Part shown: positions 63,881 to 64,000 of the stretch, in pieces
Position numbering within the stretch: position 1 is the stretch's first letter
Layout of the letters: each line of letters begins with the position of its first letter
Assembly: GCA_913060875.1 (NCBI GenBank)
Contig: CAJXSL010000015.1
Coordinates: forward strand, 80,900-144,899
DNA: 64,000 bases
Direction: 5' to 3'
Origin: an uncultured Desulfobacteraceae bacterium
GTDB taxonomy: Bacteria; Desulfobacterota; Desulfobacteria; Desulfobacterales; UBA5852
Notes under the pieces: generated by a model
What the model saw: the letters and a program-made list of their open reading frames with translations, nothing else
Databases searched by the model: none
Told to the model about the DNA's origin: nothing
Program-made: the position numbers and the translations under genes

Positions 63881-63904
63881 TCCCCAGTAGCTCAGTCGGC
63901 AGAG
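63881..63904 (+). pseudogene. tRNA 5' fragment (probably Asn)
   Basis: An acceptor strand TCCCCAG plus D-arm (GCTCAGTCGGCAGAG) as in tRNA-Asn, but then TCCCGC-CGGA-GCGGGA, a tight hairpin with no anticodon arm, and no T-arm or CCA. It is therefore a truncated tRNA copy. Confidence 0.6.
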
Positions 63905-63976
63905 TCCCGCCGGAGCGGGATTAACCACCGAGCTTCCGGGGTGGCAACCACGATCGGTTGCCGGATACGCCGCTTT
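63905..63976. other. Hairpin-rich spacer between two tRNA 5' segments
   Basis: Perfect stems TCCCGC/GCGGGA (63905-63920) and GGCAACC/GGTTGCC (63943-63962), then TGCCGGATAC (63959-63968), a sequence also found before the first fragment (63863-63872). The unit looks tandemly repeated with a 96-base period. Confidence 0.55.
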
Positions 63977-64000
63977 TCCCCAGTAGCTCAGTCGGCAGAG
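63977..64000 (+). tRNA. tRNA gene, 5' part (probably Asn), cut by window end
   Basis: Identical over 24 bases (with one more shared base 5') to the fragment 96 bases upstream: TCCCCAG acceptor strand and D-arm. The anticodon lies beyond the window, so identity as Asn and completeness cannot be confirmed; it could be another truncated copy. Confidence 0.5.

Noticed and set aside
1..64000. CRISPR arrays, prophage, integrase or complete insertion sequence
   Set aside because: No repeat-spacer pattern, phage structural genes, integrase or intact transposase were seen; only a transposase remnant and small repeats.

Overview
The window looks like chromosomal DNA of a sulfate-reducing Desulfobacterota bacterium, most likely of the Desulfosarcina type. 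This is inferred from gene content (clustered CoA-dependent beta-oxidation genes, a TRAP transporter, many lipoproteins and outer-membrane proteins, a DUF444/SpoVR/PrkA locus) and GC-rich codon use. No 16S rRNA is present, so the placement is an inference.

Layout. 0-4.6 kb (+): the end of a DUF444 (YeaH/YhbH) gene, then spoVR and prkA, a stress/starvation module. 4.6-7.8 kb (+): an apparently exported protein-L-isoaspartate methyltransferase and a membrane spermidine-synthase-like protein. 7.8-9.6 kb (-): an NfeD-like membrane protein, an exported ATP-dependent DNA ligase (LigE type) and the remnant of a REP-associated Y1 transposase. 9.6-17.0 kb (-): a three-gene cell-surface locus (TPR lipoprotein, FlgD-Ig plus beta-barrel protein, 1468-aa Ig-like surface protein). 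17.5-22.0 kb (+): exported proteins, including a c-type-heme/beta-propeller protein and a peptidoglycan-binding protein. 22.1-26.3 kb (-): a lipoprotein and a large membrane-anchored WD40-caspase protein.

26.7-43.1 kb (-) is the most striking region. It holds two acyl-CoA ligases, an enoyl-CoA hydratase, an alpha-methylacyl-CoA-racemase-like CaiB protein, a nitronate-monooxygenase-fold protein, two adjacent acyl-CoA dehydrogenases, an SCPx-like thiolase, an unusual four-domain fusion (HMG-CoA-synthase-like + DUF35 + SDR + SCP2), a MaoC-SDR-SCP2 protein related to peroxisomal multifunctional enzyme 2, and a TetR regulator with matching palindromes upstream of the operon and of itself. The set resembles peroxisomal and mycobacterial branched-chain or sterol side-chain beta-oxidation, with several altered active sites.

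43.4-46.7 kb (-): an envelope cassette of Ser/Thr kinase-TPR, LysM lipoprotein and OmpA-like lipoprotein. 46.8-50.7 kb (-): an unassigned operon of a 67-aa protein with a duplicated motif, a class III aminotransferase, a kinase-like DUF6206-type protein and a C69 Ntn-hydrolase. 50.9-64 kb: housekeeping genes (ksgA, an M16C protease, a PanG-like reductase with panB, a TRAP dicarboxylate-type transporter, hisS, aspS), ending in a strong promoter and two 5' tRNA segments 96 bp apart, the second cut by the window edge. Small repeats (a 146-bp palindromic MITE-like element, solo ends of the same repeat at gene 3' ends, a REP-like palindrome) are scattered through the first half.
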